NCBI RefSeq assembly: GCF_021390435.2
Contig: NZ_JAJVCN010000001.1
Coordinates: 806,001 to 870,000, forward strand
Length of the DNA stretch: 64,000 nt
DNA from: Kibdelosporangium philippinense
Lineage (GTDB): Bacteria; Actinomycetota; Actinomycetes; Mycobacteriales; Pseudonocardiaceae
Direction: 5' to 3'
The notes under the pieces: model-generated
Databases searched by the model: none
Told to the model about the DNA's origin: nothing
Seen by the model: the letters and a program-made list of their open reading frames with translations, nothing else
Made by a program: the position numbers and the translations under genes
Shown: positions 45,169-54,102 of the stretch, in pieces
How the letters are laid out: each line of letters begins with the position of its first letter
Numbering within the stretch: position 1 is the stretch's first letter

Positions 45169-45984
45169 GTGACAGTTGAGGAGAGTGGTGCCGCAGTGCG
45201 CGACCGGTCGGACGACAACCGGGCGGGCCCAGGTCGTCCCGGTGTCCTTGACCGTGCGGTCGTGCTGCTTGAGCTGGTCGCGGAGCACGAAGGGGGAGTC
45301 GGTGTCCGGGAAGCGGCCCGGCTGACCGGGATCGATCGCAGCGCTGTCAGCCGGATCCTTGCCCAGCTCGAAGAACTCGGCTGGGTCGAACAGACCGGCG
45401 AGCGAGGCGTGTACTCGACAGGGCACCGCCTGTTCTCGCTGGTGGCGGTGCTGCGCGACCGGGACAGCCTGTCGAACGCGGCAAAGCCGATCATGCAAGA
45501 GCTCGTCGACACGTACAACGAGTCGTGCTACCTCGCCGTCCGGCAGCACCACCGGCTGGTCTTCCGGGACAAGATCGACTGCGACCAGACCATCAGGTAC
45601 GTGCTTGAACTGGGCAAACCGTTTCGGCTGACCACCGGCTCCGCGGGTGCCGCGATCCTGGCGGGGATGCCGCAGAGCGAGGTCGAACTCGTCTTTGCCG
45701 AGGGTCTCGAGCGCTACACGCCGAGCAGCATCACCGATATCGGCGAATACCGCGAGACGCTCAAGCGTGACCGTGAGCTGGGCTATTCGGTCAGTCACGG
45801 GCGCTGGATACGCAACGGCGCCGGCATCGCGGCCCCGTTCTTCGACGCGAGCGGGTCTTGCGCTGGTGCGGTGACGTTGAGCCTGCCCGGGTACCGGCTT
45901 GATCTGCTGCCCATCGACAAGGTCGGTCACGCGGTCGCTGATGGTGCGCGGCGGCTGTCTCGGCGTCTCGGCTATCTTGGGTGA
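45169..45984 (+). CDS. IclR-family transcriptional regulator
   Basis: The 271-residue protein has an N-terminal winged HTH (LDRAVVLLELVAEHEGGVGV, REAARLTGIDRSAVSRILAQ, LEELGWVEQTGERGVYSTG) and the IclR effector domain (YNESCYLAVRQHHRLVFRDK, RLTTGSAGAAILAGMPQSEV, GYSVSHGRWIRNGAGIAAPF). It is divergent from the catabolic operon and flanked on both sides by the AGACAsTGTCT palindrome, so it very probably controls both operons and itself in response to a pathway intermediate. Start GTG 45,169. Confidence 0.92.
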   Translation: MTVEESGAAVRDRSDDNRAGPGRPGVLDRAVVLLELVAEHEGGVGVREAARLTGIDRSAVSRILAQLEELGWVEQTGERGVYSTGHRLFSLVAVLRDRDSLSNAAKPIMQELVDTYNESCYLAVRQHHRLVFRDKIDCDQTIRYVLELGKPFRLTTGSAGAAILAGMPQSEVELVFAEGLERYTPSSITDIGEYRETLKRDRELGYSVSHGRWIRNGAGIAAPFFDASGSCAGAVTLSLPGYRLDLLPIDKVGHAVADGARRLSRRLGYLG

Positions 45985-45992
45985 CGATAATG

Positions 45993-46008
45993 AGACAGTG
46001 TCTTGACA
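45993..46008 (+). promoter_or_regulatory. Operator overlapping -35 of the transporter operon
   Basis: AGACAGTGTCT (45,993-46,003) has the same arms as the site at 45,128. Its last base is the first base of TTGACA (46,003-46,008), a consensus -35. A regulator bound here would block the transporter operon promoter. Confidence 0.65.
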
Positions 46009-46132
46009 TTGCCAAGGGCGTTCCTGACACTACGAGGGCGCTTGGGGCCTAGCCCGCACGATCGCGAGGGACTTGTCCCCATGGGCCAGCCGAGCGGCTA
46101 ACCACTTGACCTGCTCGCCAGGAGGTGTGCCC

Positions 46133-47497
46133 ATGACCGCGTCAGCGTCGACGCCGCTACACCGGGGAGAACCACGTGCGATGCGGCGCATCGCGGTGGC
46201 CGGGGTAGCTGCGACGACAGCCGAATGGCTGGACTTTTATATCTACACAACGGCCGCCGCTCTCGTGCTCGGTCCCCTGTTCTTCCCGGCACAGAACGCG
46301 GCGATCGGCACCATCGCGGCTTTTGGGACGCTCGCAGTCGGTTTCCTGGCCCGGCCAATCGGCGGGATCATCGCTGGTCACCTCGGTGACCGCTGGGGCA
46401 GGCGCCCGACGTTGGTACTGGCCATGGTGGTCATGGGCGCCGCGACCACGCTGATCGGTGTGCTGCCCACGTACGCTTCGGCGGGAGTGCTTGCCCCGGT
46501 GTTGTTGGTGGTGCTTCGGCTCATCCAAGGACTGGCGGTCGGTGCCCAGTGGGCTGGCAGCGTGCTGCTGCTGACCGAACACGCCCCCGTGCGACGACGA
46601 GGTTTCTACGGCAGCCTTACCCAGTTGGGTCTGTGTCTCGGTGCCGCGCTGGCCAATGGCATCTTCCTGTTGATGTCCGCCCTGCTGTCCGATGAGGACT
46701 TCCGGTCGTGGGGCTGGCGGATTCCGTTCCTCGGCGGGTTCATCGTTGTCCTGTTCGGCATGTACGTGCAGCGCCGGATCGAGGAAAGCCCTGTCTTCCT
46801 TCATATGCGGGCCGCGAGCGGCGCCAAGTCCATGGCTGTCCGCAAGCCACTGGTCGAGGTGTTCAGAATACACCGCAAGGCAGTAATCCAGGCTGCGGGC
46901 GCGTTCCTCGTTGGCAGCGCGGCGTATTACGCGCTCACCACCGGGATGGTCGACTATGCCAGCCGCGTAGTCGGGCTGCCTCGCAGTACCGTGCTTGCGC
47001 TCGTGATGGGCGCGGGGTTCATCCAGGTCATCACTCTGCCGTTGTTCGGTCTACTCAGTGACCACATTGGACGAAAGAAGCTGTTCCTGACCGGGACCGT
47101 CGCCATGGGAATCTGGGTGTTCCCGGCGTTCCTCCTGGCCGATACGGGAAACAAGTGGTTGCTCGGCCTCGGTCTGGTGATCGCGTACGTGATCCACTCC
47201 TCGATGTATGGTCCGCTCGGCGCGATGTTCGTCGAGATGTTCCCCGCGGAGGTGCGCTTCTCCGGCGCCAGCCTCGGCTACCAGATCGCCTCGGTGGTGG
47301 CAGGCGGGTTCGCGCCGACGATCATGGCGGCACTGGTGCTGGCAACCGGGCAAAGCTGGCCAGTGGCCACCTACCTCGCCGTGCTCGCGGTGATCAGCTT
47401 CTTCGCCGTCCGCACGATCACCGATTCCTTCCAGCGTGATCTCTTTGCCACCGGTCCCACTGTTGCCGTTGAGCCGCAAGACGTTGCGAACAAGTAA
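46133..47497 (+). CDS. MHS-family MFS metabolite:H+ symporter
   Basis: The ATG at 46,133 follows AGGAGGTG. The 454-residue protein has twelve predicted membrane segments, starting VAGVAATTAEWLDFYIYTTA as in MHS transporters. The MFS signature is GHLGDRWGRRPTLVLAMVVM and the second-half repeat LLSDHIGRKKLFLTG. MHS members (shikimate, proline/betaine, PcaK-type acids) import carboxylated compounds. First gene of the plus-strand operon, so it is likely to import the pathway substrate. Confidence 0.92.
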   Translation: MTASASTPLHRGEPRAMRRIAVAGVAATTAEWLDFYIYTTAAALVLGPLFFPAQNAAIGTIAAFGTLAVGFLARPIGGIIAGHLGDRWGRRPTLVLAMVVMGAATTLIGVLPTYASAGVLAPVLLVVLRLIQGLAVGAQWAGSVLLLTEHAPVRRRGFYGSLTQLGLCLGAALANGIFLLMSALLSDEDFRSWGWRIPFLGGFIVVLFGMYVQRRIEESPVFLHMRAASGAKSMAVRKPLVEVFRIHRKAVIQAAGAFLVGSAAYYALTTGMVDYASRVVGLPRSTVLALVMGAGFIQVITLPLFGLLSDHIGRKKLFLTGTVAMGIWVFPAFLLADTGNKWLLGLGLVIAYVIHSSMYGPLGAMFVEMFPAEVRFSGASLGYQIASVVAGGFAPTIMAALVLATGQSWPVATYLAVLAVISFFAVRTITDSFQRDLFATGPTVAVEPQDVANK

Positions 47498-47511
47498 AAG
47501 GAGAAATCCCC

Positions 47512-48867
47512 ATGGGGAAGCAGGAAACAGCCGGGGTAACGACGTCAGCCGACGGCCGGGCCAGGCTGATCGGCCCGTACAGCAAGATCGCCGACACCGC
47601 GGCCGATCTGGTCTTCATCGGCGGCATCACCCCGCACCTTCCGTCAGGTGCGCTGGTCCGGTCGTTCGACCAGGTCGCGGCCGACGGTAAGAGTGTCTGG
47701 CACAACCAGATGCTCATCGACGTGCCCGAGGAGCCCGCCGCGGCGCAGGCGTACCACATCTTCGACGAACTCGGTGCGGTGCTTGGCAGTTACGGCCTCG
47801 ACATCCGATCGCTCGCGCGGCTGCGGTTGTTCGTCGCCGAACGCGAGAATGTCGCTGTCATCAACCGTGTCGTGCGGGAGCGTCTTGACGGGCACCGGCC
47901 GGCGATCAGCGTGGTCCTGGTTTCCTCCAGCGGATTGGACGAGCAGGTCGAGGTCTATCTTGACGCCGTCGCGTACACCGGTGCGAGCGGAGTCGAATAC
48001 GTCGACGACGGAAACGGCAACACCGCGGCACGCGCCGGTGACTACGTCTTCGTCCCCAACACCACTGGCGCCGAGCCGTTGGAGATACGGTCCCGGCTCG
48101 GCCAGTTGCCCGAACACCTCGCCGGACTGGAATTCAGTACTCCCAAGGGAGCTGAGGTGCTGCACCAGTCGTGGACGCTGTTTCAACGGATGGACGCGGC
48201 ACTCGAGGCGGCCGGCGGCGGCATCGAGGATGTGTTGAAGGTCAACGGCTGGCTGGCGGATTCGATGCGCAACTACGGTCCCGCGGTGCTCGTGCGCAAC
48301 GCGTTGTCGGAGCAAAACGAGAAGCGGCTGGTGGCCAGTACCGGCCTGAGCATCGGCGGACTTACCGAGCCGGGAGCGCACGTCGGATACGAAAGCGTCG
48401 CCTATTCGCCACGCGGCCACGGCGGCGTGAAGGAAGTCCGGTTGCCACAGGCGGACATCGCCCGCTTTTACGTCGGCGCCGTGCAGGGCGGCGACTTGGT
48501 GTTCACCTCGGGCGAGGTTCCCATCGACGGGGCCGACCGGCGGCTGATCGACCACAACACGGGTCTGTCCGACGAAGGTCTCCGGCTGTCCTTCGGGCAC
48601 GTGGAAAAAGACACCGGAATGCGCGCGAGGGCCTGGTACGTCTATCAGTTGCACACCGAGTACCTCAAGGCGTACGAACTTGATCTGACGGACGTGATCC
48701 ACCAGACCGTGTACCTGAAGGACGCCAGCGAGATGGCGACAGTCGAACGAGTCGGCACGATGTTCTTCGGCTCAATCCTGCCGCCGACCACATTCGTGCC
48801 GATCATTGACACGTCACCGTTCCGCGAGGCGGCGATCGAGATCGAAGTCGTTGCCAGGCAGCGATGA
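47512..48867 (+). CDS. Rid/YjgF-family protein with three tandem Rid domains
   Basis: The ATG at 47,512 follows AAGGAGAA. The 451 residues divide into three Rid-like units. Unit 1 is about 18-150 (GPYSKIADTAADLVFIGGIT, HRPAISVVLVSSSGLDEQVE). Unit 2 is about 165-300 (RMDAALEAAGGGIEDVLKVN, EKRLVASTGLSIGGL). Unit 3 is about 310-451 (FYVGAVQGGDLVFTSGEVPI, LPPTTFVPIIDTSPFREAAI). An Arg before the last strands, as used by RidA enamine deaminases, is seen in units 1 and 2 but not in 3. RidA itself is a homotrimer, so this looks like a one-chain trimer. It probably hydrolyses a reactive enamine/imine or aminoacrylate in the pathway. Confidence 0.85.
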   Translation: MGKQETAGVTTSADGRARLIGPYSKIADTAADLVFIGGITPHLPSGALVRSFDQVAADGKSVWHNQMLIDVPEEPAAAQAYHIFDELGAVLGSYGLDIRSLARLRLFVAERENVAVINRVVRERLDGHRPAISVVLVSSSGLDEQVEVYLDAVAYTGASGVEYVDDGNGNTAARAGDYVFVPNTTGAEPLEIRSRLGQLPEHLAGLEFSTPKGAEVLHQSWTLFQRMDAALEAAGGGIEDVLKVNGWLADSMRNYGPAVLVRNALSEQNEKRLVASTGLSIGGLTEPGAHVGYESVAYSPRGHGGVKEVRLPQADIARFYVGAVQGGDLVFTSGEVPIDGADRRLIDHNTGLSDEGLRLSFGHVEKDTGMRARAWYVYQLHTEYLKAYELDLTDVIHQTVYLKDASEMATVERVGTMFFGSILPPTTFVPIIDTSPFREAAIEIEVVARQR

Positions 48868-49547
48868 CGCAGACATCCAGCTCGAAGATCGGGTACGACG
48901 TCACCACGTTGACACCGCACCAGAACTACAAGTTGCTGTGCGGCAGCGTGGTGCCACGCCCGATCGCATGGGTGTCGTGCCGATCGCTGGAAGGCATGTC
49001 CAACATCGCGCCGTTCAGCTTCTTCAACATCGTCTGCACTGACCCGCCGATGCTGGCGTTCTCGGTGTCGAAACCATTGGTCCAAGGCAAGGCCGTCAAG
49101 GACACGTTGGCGTTCGTGCGGCGCAGCCGTGAGTTCGTGGTGAACATACCCACGGCGGAGTTGATCGACGAGCTGGTTCTGACCTCTATCGAGTACGAGC
49201 CGGACGTCGACGAGTTCGACGCCGCCGGACTCACCGCGCTGCCGTGCCACCGAGTCGCGGCGCCGCGGATCGGCGAAGCGCCGGTGAGTTTCGAATGCGT
49301 CCTGCATTCGGCCATCGATCTCGGCGCCAGCACACTGGTGCTCGGCAGGGTCGTCTACGCGCATTTCCGTGACGGGCTGGTGGCCGAGGACTGCAAGCCG
49401 GACCCGCGCAAGCTGCGTCCACTCGGGCGAATGCCAGGACCGAGGTTCAGCACCGAGATGAACATCGTCCTGCGTGCGGCCGCACTGTCCGATCCGGACG
49501 CCGGCATCCACTCGACCGTCGTGTGGCACAGGGACGAATCGCGATGA
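48864..49547 (+). CDS. Flavin reductase-like (split-barrel FMN-binding) protein
   Basis: The 227-residue protein begins with YKLLCGSVVPRPIAWVSCRS, then NIAPFSFFNIVCTDPPMLAF, the FMN phosphate-binding segment of the flavin reductase family. VVNIPTAELIDELVLTSIEY and DLGASTLVLGRVVYAHFRDG follow. It would supply reduced FMN to the LLM monooxygenase of the divergent operon. It overlaps the Rid gene and the next transporter by four bases each. Confidence 0.88.
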   Translation: MTQTSSSKIGYDVTTLTPHQNYKLLCGSVVPRPIAWVSCRSLEGMSNIAPFSFFNIVCTDPPMLAFSVSKPLVQGKAVKDTLAFVRRSREFVVNIPTAELIDELVLTSIEYEPDVDEFDAAGLTALPCHRVAAPRIGEAPVSFECVLHSAIDLGASTLVLGRVVYAHFRDGLVAEDCKPDPRKLRPLGRMPGPRFSTEMNIVLRAAALSDPDAGIHSTVVWHRDESR

Positions 49548-50839
49548 ACCAGTGCAAGCGCGCGGCCTTCGGCAGCCTGGCAGGCACCACGATCGAGTGG
49601 TACGACTTCTTCATCTACGGTCAGGCCGCCGTACTGGTCTTCGACAAGCTGTACTTCCCAGGTCTTGACCCGTCGACTGCCACGCTCGTGTCACTCGGGA
49701 CGCTCGGCGTCGGATTCCTGGCGCGGCCGGTCGGTGGCGTGTTGTTCGGTCACTTCGGTGACCGGGTTGGGCGCAAGAGCGTCCTGATCGTCACCCTGCT
49801 GCTGATGGGCGTCGCGACCGCCCTGGTCGGACTGCTGCCCACGGCAGCCACGATCGGGGTATGGGCGCCGATTTTGCTCGTCTTGCTCCGGTTGGTGCAG
49901 GGCATCGCCGCCGGCGGCGAGTGGGGTGGCGCGGTGTTGATGGCCGTCGAGCATGCGCCGGAAGGGCGGCGTGGCTTGTACGAGAGCCTCCCGCAGCTGG
50001 GCGTCCCATTAGGACTCATCGCCTCGACCGGTGTCTTCGCACTGCTGTCCGGCACCATGTCCGACGAGGCGTTACTGGCCTGGGGATGGCGTATCGCGTT
50101 CCTTGCCAGCATCGTGGTTGTCCTCGTTGGGCTATTCATCCGGCTCGGCGTCGAAGAATCACCTTCATTCGTCTGGGTGAAGCAACGGTCCGAGCAGGCA
50201 CGTGTTCCACTCCTCGAGGTTTTCAAGCACGCCAAGTGGACCACACTCCTCACAATCGGCAGCCAGGCCCTGCTGAGCATCGCGTTCTACGTCACCACCG
50301 TGTACGTGCTGACGTACGCGCGGGACACCGTGGGCATCTCTCGCACGGAGAGTCTGGCCGCGTTGCTGATCGCGGCGACGCTCGACCTGATAGCCATCCC
50401 GTGCTGGGCGGCGATATCGGACCGGACCGGGCGACGTCAGGTCTTCCTTGACGGTGCCATCTGCGCGGCCATGCTGGTGTACCCGATGTTCTGGCTCGTC
50501 GACACCGGCGATTTCGGTTCGGTGACGGCTGGGATCAGCTTGATGCTGGTGTGCGGGCACGCGCCGATGCACGCGACGCTGGCATCCTTCCTCGCCGAAC
50601 AGTTCGTCACCCGGATGAGGTACAGCGCGATTTCCCTGAGTTATCAGATCTCCGGCGCGTTGTGGAGCGGGCCCGCGCCTCTCGTCGCGGCGGCATTACT
50701 CGCCGCGACGAGAGGCGTCGAAATACTGGTCGGCATTATGTTTTGCGCGCTCGGGTTGACCGCTGTAAGCGTGCGCGGCCTGCAGGAAACGTACCGTAAT
50801 CGGCTCGACGACGCGCAACAGTCAGCCGTCGCCGGGTAA
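49544..50839 (+). CDS. Second MHS-family MFS symporter
   Basis: The 431-residue transporter has twelve membrane segments and starts AAFGSLAGTTIEWYDFFIYG. The MHS signatures are FGHFGDRVGRKSVLIVTLLL, IAAGGEWGGAVLMAVEHAPE and AISDRTGRRQVFLDG. It overlaps the flavin reductase (ATGA). It differs clearly from the first symporter, so the locus may import two compounds or import one and export another. Confidence 0.92.
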   Translation: MNQCKRAAFGSLAGTTIEWYDFFIYGQAAVLVFDKLYFPGLDPSTATLVSLGTLGVGFLARPVGGVLFGHFGDRVGRKSVLIVTLLLMGVATALVGLLPTAATIGVWAPILLVLLRLVQGIAAGGEWGGAVLMAVEHAPEGRRGLYESLPQLGVPLGLIASTGVFALLSGTMSDEALLAWGWRIAFLASIVVVLVGLFIRLGVEESPSFVWVKQRSEQARVPLLEVFKHAKWTTLLTIGSQALLSIAFYVTTVYVLTYARDTVGISRTESLAALLIAATLDLIAIPCWAAISDRTGRRQVFLDGAICAAMLVYPMFWLVDTGDFGSVTAGISLMLVCGHAPMHATLASFLAEQFVTRMRYSAISLSYQISGALWSGPAPLVAAALLAATRGVEILVGIMFCALGLTAVSVRGLQETYRNRLDDAQQSAVAG

Positions 50840-50953
50840 GTGTATGTCCAACAGGGACAGGATGAACACGGATCACTGAATCACACTCTTCATGTGCCCT
50901 CCCGATACGCCTATCGCACTGTACGGGAGCCCCAACCGGCACGCTGCCCTGTA

Positions 50954-51098
50954 AGGAGTGGACGATGAGTTTCGTTACGATCAATCCGGCCACCGGTGAG
51001 CTCGTCACCGAATTCCCGCTGCAATCCGATGACGAGCTCACCGGTGGCCGGATTGATTGTCGTGAACTTCACTGTCCACTCCTTACCAAGCATCGGAT
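50954..51098. repeat. Inverted pair of aldehyde dehydrogenase gene starts
   Basis: AAGGAGTGGAC followed by an ATG and MSFVTINPATGELVTEF on the plus strand faces a near-copy on the minus strand (same AAGGAGTGGAC near 51,093, then VKFTTINPATGELV). The arms are about 55-60 bases. Both are the translation start of an NAD-dependent (succinate-semialdehyde type) dehydrogenase, of which nothing else remains here. Confidence 0.7.
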
Positions 51099-51109
51099 TG
51101 CGATAGGTG

Positions 51110-52055
51110 TTAGCTGGTTGCTTTCGAGGCGCTTTGCCGGAAGTGCGACGCGACGAGTTCGACCTCGTCGAACGCCGTCTGTGGTTCGAAGTAGTCGCCA
51201 AGGGCCCGGACGGTGTCGATGTTGTCGCGGATGTCTTCGGGCGTGTGGTCGGGGTTGATGTAACCTTCACCGACCACAATGGCCACGCGGGCGGTTTTTC
51301 CTGACGAGGAGCTGTAAATCTCGCCGTTGACCTTTGTGGACCGATGGGCAAGCCACAGCGCTGTTGGCGCTACAGCCGCGGGTGGGGCGACGGGTGTGCG
51401 GCCTTCACGGATGTCGGCCTGCCAGTCGTCTGTGGTCACGGCGTCCTTGTCCAGGAAGGCATCGCGGTTGAATCGGGGTCACGGCGAGGGGCGCGATCGC
51501 GTTCACGCGGATGTCGAGGTCCGCGGTCTCGTGCGCGAGTCCTTTGGTGAAGCCCGCGACACCCATCTTCATAGCGCCGTACGGCACGGCCGTCGGCATG
51601 CCGACGTAGCCGACGTTGGAGGTGGTGTTGATCATCCGGCCGTACCGGTTGGCCAGGAAGATCGGCCACACCGCGTCGGCCATGTAGTACGTGCCATCCA
51701 GCGTGACAGCCTCCATGCGTTTCCATTGCTCGACAGTCACGTCCGCGAACGGAGTGTTGTCCATGATGCCCGCGTTGTTCACCAGCACGGTGACCGTGCC
51801 GAACGCGGACACCGCTGCGGCGACAGTGCTTTTCGCGCCTTCTTCGTCGGCGACGCTGCGTGCGTGGGCAATGGCGCTGCCGCCGGCTGCACGGATCTCG
51901 TCGACGACAGCCTGTGTTGCTGCCGCGTCCAGGCCGTTGACCACGACCTTCGCCCCTCGTGCGGCGAACGCCAATGCGTACTCACGGCCAAGGCCGCGTG
52001 CCGCACCGGTGACGATGACGACGTCGTCGTCGAAGCGCATTTCCTGCTGTGCCAT
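51110..52055 (-). pseudogene. SDR-family oxidoreductase with single-base frameshift
   Basis: The ATG at 52,055 follows AGGAAGGGG. The Rossmann motifs are present: VIVTGAARGLGREYALAFAA, VLVNNAGIMDNTPFA and the catalytic VPYGAMKMGVAGFTKGLAHE, where the expected YxxxK is YGAMK. At a run of four C (plus-strand GGGG near 51,476) the frame shifts. With one base fewer it continues RFNRDAFLDKDAVTTDDWQA and then the C-terminal extension ALWLAHRSTKVNGEIYSSSS to FDEVELVASHF. It could be a real mutation or a sequencing error. Confidence 0.8.
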
Positions 52056-53211
52056 CAACTGCCCCTTCCTGCGAGGTTGATTCGTGCTGTCCCGATGAGA
52101 AAAGCGCCGAGCAGGTACAAACCCCACCGGTGACCAGCGCGCTGAGCAGTCCGATGTGGTCGGTGAGCAACCCGCCAACGAGTGCGCCGGTACCAAGCCC
52201 GGCATGAGCGAGACAGCCGAACGCGGCGGTGACGCTCTCCGGGTGATCAGGGACAGCATCGAACATGAGGGTCTGCATCGCGATCGGGAGCACACCCCAC
52301 GTGAATCCCCACGCCATCACCGAAACGATCGCGACCGCCGGATTCGACCCGGCCAGAACGAGCACCGCGGCACCGAGCAGACTCGCGCTCCCGGCAACCG
52401 CGCCACGCACGGCACGCTGAATCGCCCATCCGCTGACCATCGCCCCGACGAATCCCGCGATGCCGTAAGCAAGCAGGACCGCGCTCAGCTCCGCGCCCTC
52501 GATGTGCGCCGAGGTGGCAAGCATTGGCGCGGTGTAGGTGTACGCGGCGAAGTTCCCGCCCCAACCGAGAAAAGTCGCGATGAGTCCGATGTAGACCACT
52601 CGTAGCACGCGTGGCACTGCGCGGATTCCTGAGCCTGGCTGTGCCGGGATCGGCGGCAGGAAGACCAGGCGCGCCGCTACGACCCCAACCGCGAGAACGG
52701 GCGTCGCCACGAATGCCAGACGCCAGCCCGCAATGTTGCCGGGCAGAGCGCCTGCGGGTAGGCCTGCGACCGCACCTGCGGAGATTTCCGGGTAGATGAT
52801 CGATGTCGCCCGAACAACCTCCGGCCGCAGCCGCGGGCCGAGCGAACCGCCCACGGCACAGAATCCGCTGACGCCGATCCCGAGCAGGACCCGGCCGGCC
52901 AGCAGTCCCTCGAACGCGAACCCGGTCGCGCGGTCGCCGCGACACCACTCGACGCCAGCAGCGATCCCATCAGGACACACAGCACGATCCGCCGACCCAT
53001 CCGGCCAGGCGAGAGCGATGATGGCCGGCGCGGCCGATGCTGCGGTCAGCCCGGGGACCTTCACCATGAGGCCGGTTTGCCCTGTGGTCACGCCGATGTC
53101 CGCTGAGATCCGTGGAAGCAGGGCCAGGGGAAGGAACTCCGTGGTCACCAGAGCGAACACGTCGACCGCGACCGTGACGGCGGCTACATAGGGCGCTGAA
53201 GATTCTCGCAT
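51982..53211 (-). pseudogene. DHA1-type MFS transporter with compensating frameshifts
   Basis: The start is ATG 53,211 (MRESSAPYVAAVTVAVDVFA). About 410 residues, with GLTAASAAPAIIALAWPDGS where family members have an ALAG-RxDRR loop. The correct loop and the next segment (MGRRIVLCVLMGSLLASSGV) occur in another frame near 52,930-53,000, and the original frame resumes at EGLLAGRVLLGIGVSGF. The third membrane segment is therefore scrambled. The C-terminus overlaps the SDR start by 74 bases. Probably inactive. Confidence 0.7.
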
Positions 53212-53393
53212 GACTGTCTCTCTCGCGGCGAACTGCTCTCCCGAGATTGCTGCAGACATGCGGCATTTATCCAGAGTCCGCTTTGCATACTACTGGCAGG
53301 GACACGCTGCCGCATCGCATTCCGAAGACACATTGCATCGTAGACGCAATGGCGGGACTGGATCGAGTGGTGTAACTCCTGATCTTGGAGATG

Positions 53394-54102
53394 CACCTGA
53401 TGAGCGACATGATGTCCGGCGTGCCGAACGCTGAGGATGCCGAGAACCTGAAGCCTGCTGCTGGGCTGGATGGGGTGGACGAGCAGTTGATCAATCAGCT
53501 GGTCGGCCGGGCGAAGGCCGGTGGGCTGCAGCTGATCGGTGAGGGCGGGGGTGCTGCAGCAGCTGACGAAACGGTTGCTGGAGTCGGCGCTGGACGGGGA
53601 GATGACCGATCACCTCGGCTATGACAAGCACGACCCGGCCGGTCGTAATACCGGTAACTCCCGCAACGGCACTCGGTCGAAGACGGTGCTGACCGATGTC
53701 TGGCCGGTCGAGATCACCGTGCCGCGTGACCGCAATGCCAGTTTCGAGCCCAAGATCGTCGGTAAGCGGCAGAAACGGCTGACCGGGGTGGACGAGATGG
53801 TGATCTCGCTGGCCGCTAAAGGCCTGACCACCGGGGAGATCTCCGCGCATCTGGCCGAGGTGTACGGCGCGGAAGTGTCTCGGCAGACTATTTCCACGAT
53901 CACCGACAAGGTGATCGAGGGCATGGTCGAGTGGCAGAACCGGCCCCTCGACCCGGTCTATCCCGTGGTCTTCATCGATGCCATCCATGTCAAGGTGCGC
54001 GACGGGCAGGTGGCCAACCGGCCGATCTACGTCGCGCTGGCGGTCACCTGCGAGGGACGCCGCGACATCCTCGAGCTGTGCACAATCCGCGACAGAAAGT
54101 AG
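53394..54102 (+). pseudogene. IS256-family transposase, frameshifted and 3'-truncated
   Basis: The first frame gives LDGVDEQLINQLVGRAKAGG and LQLIGEGG. Near 53,550 a run of five G shifts the frame, and the second continues VLQQLTKRLLESALDGEMTD, HLGYDKHDPAGRNTGNSRNG and PVVFIDAIHVKVRDGQVANR with the first Asp. It ends at a stop after ELCTIRDRK, without the second Asp and Glu. This is the ISRj/IS1081-like branch, unrelated in detail to the 36.6-kb element. Confidence 0.88.
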
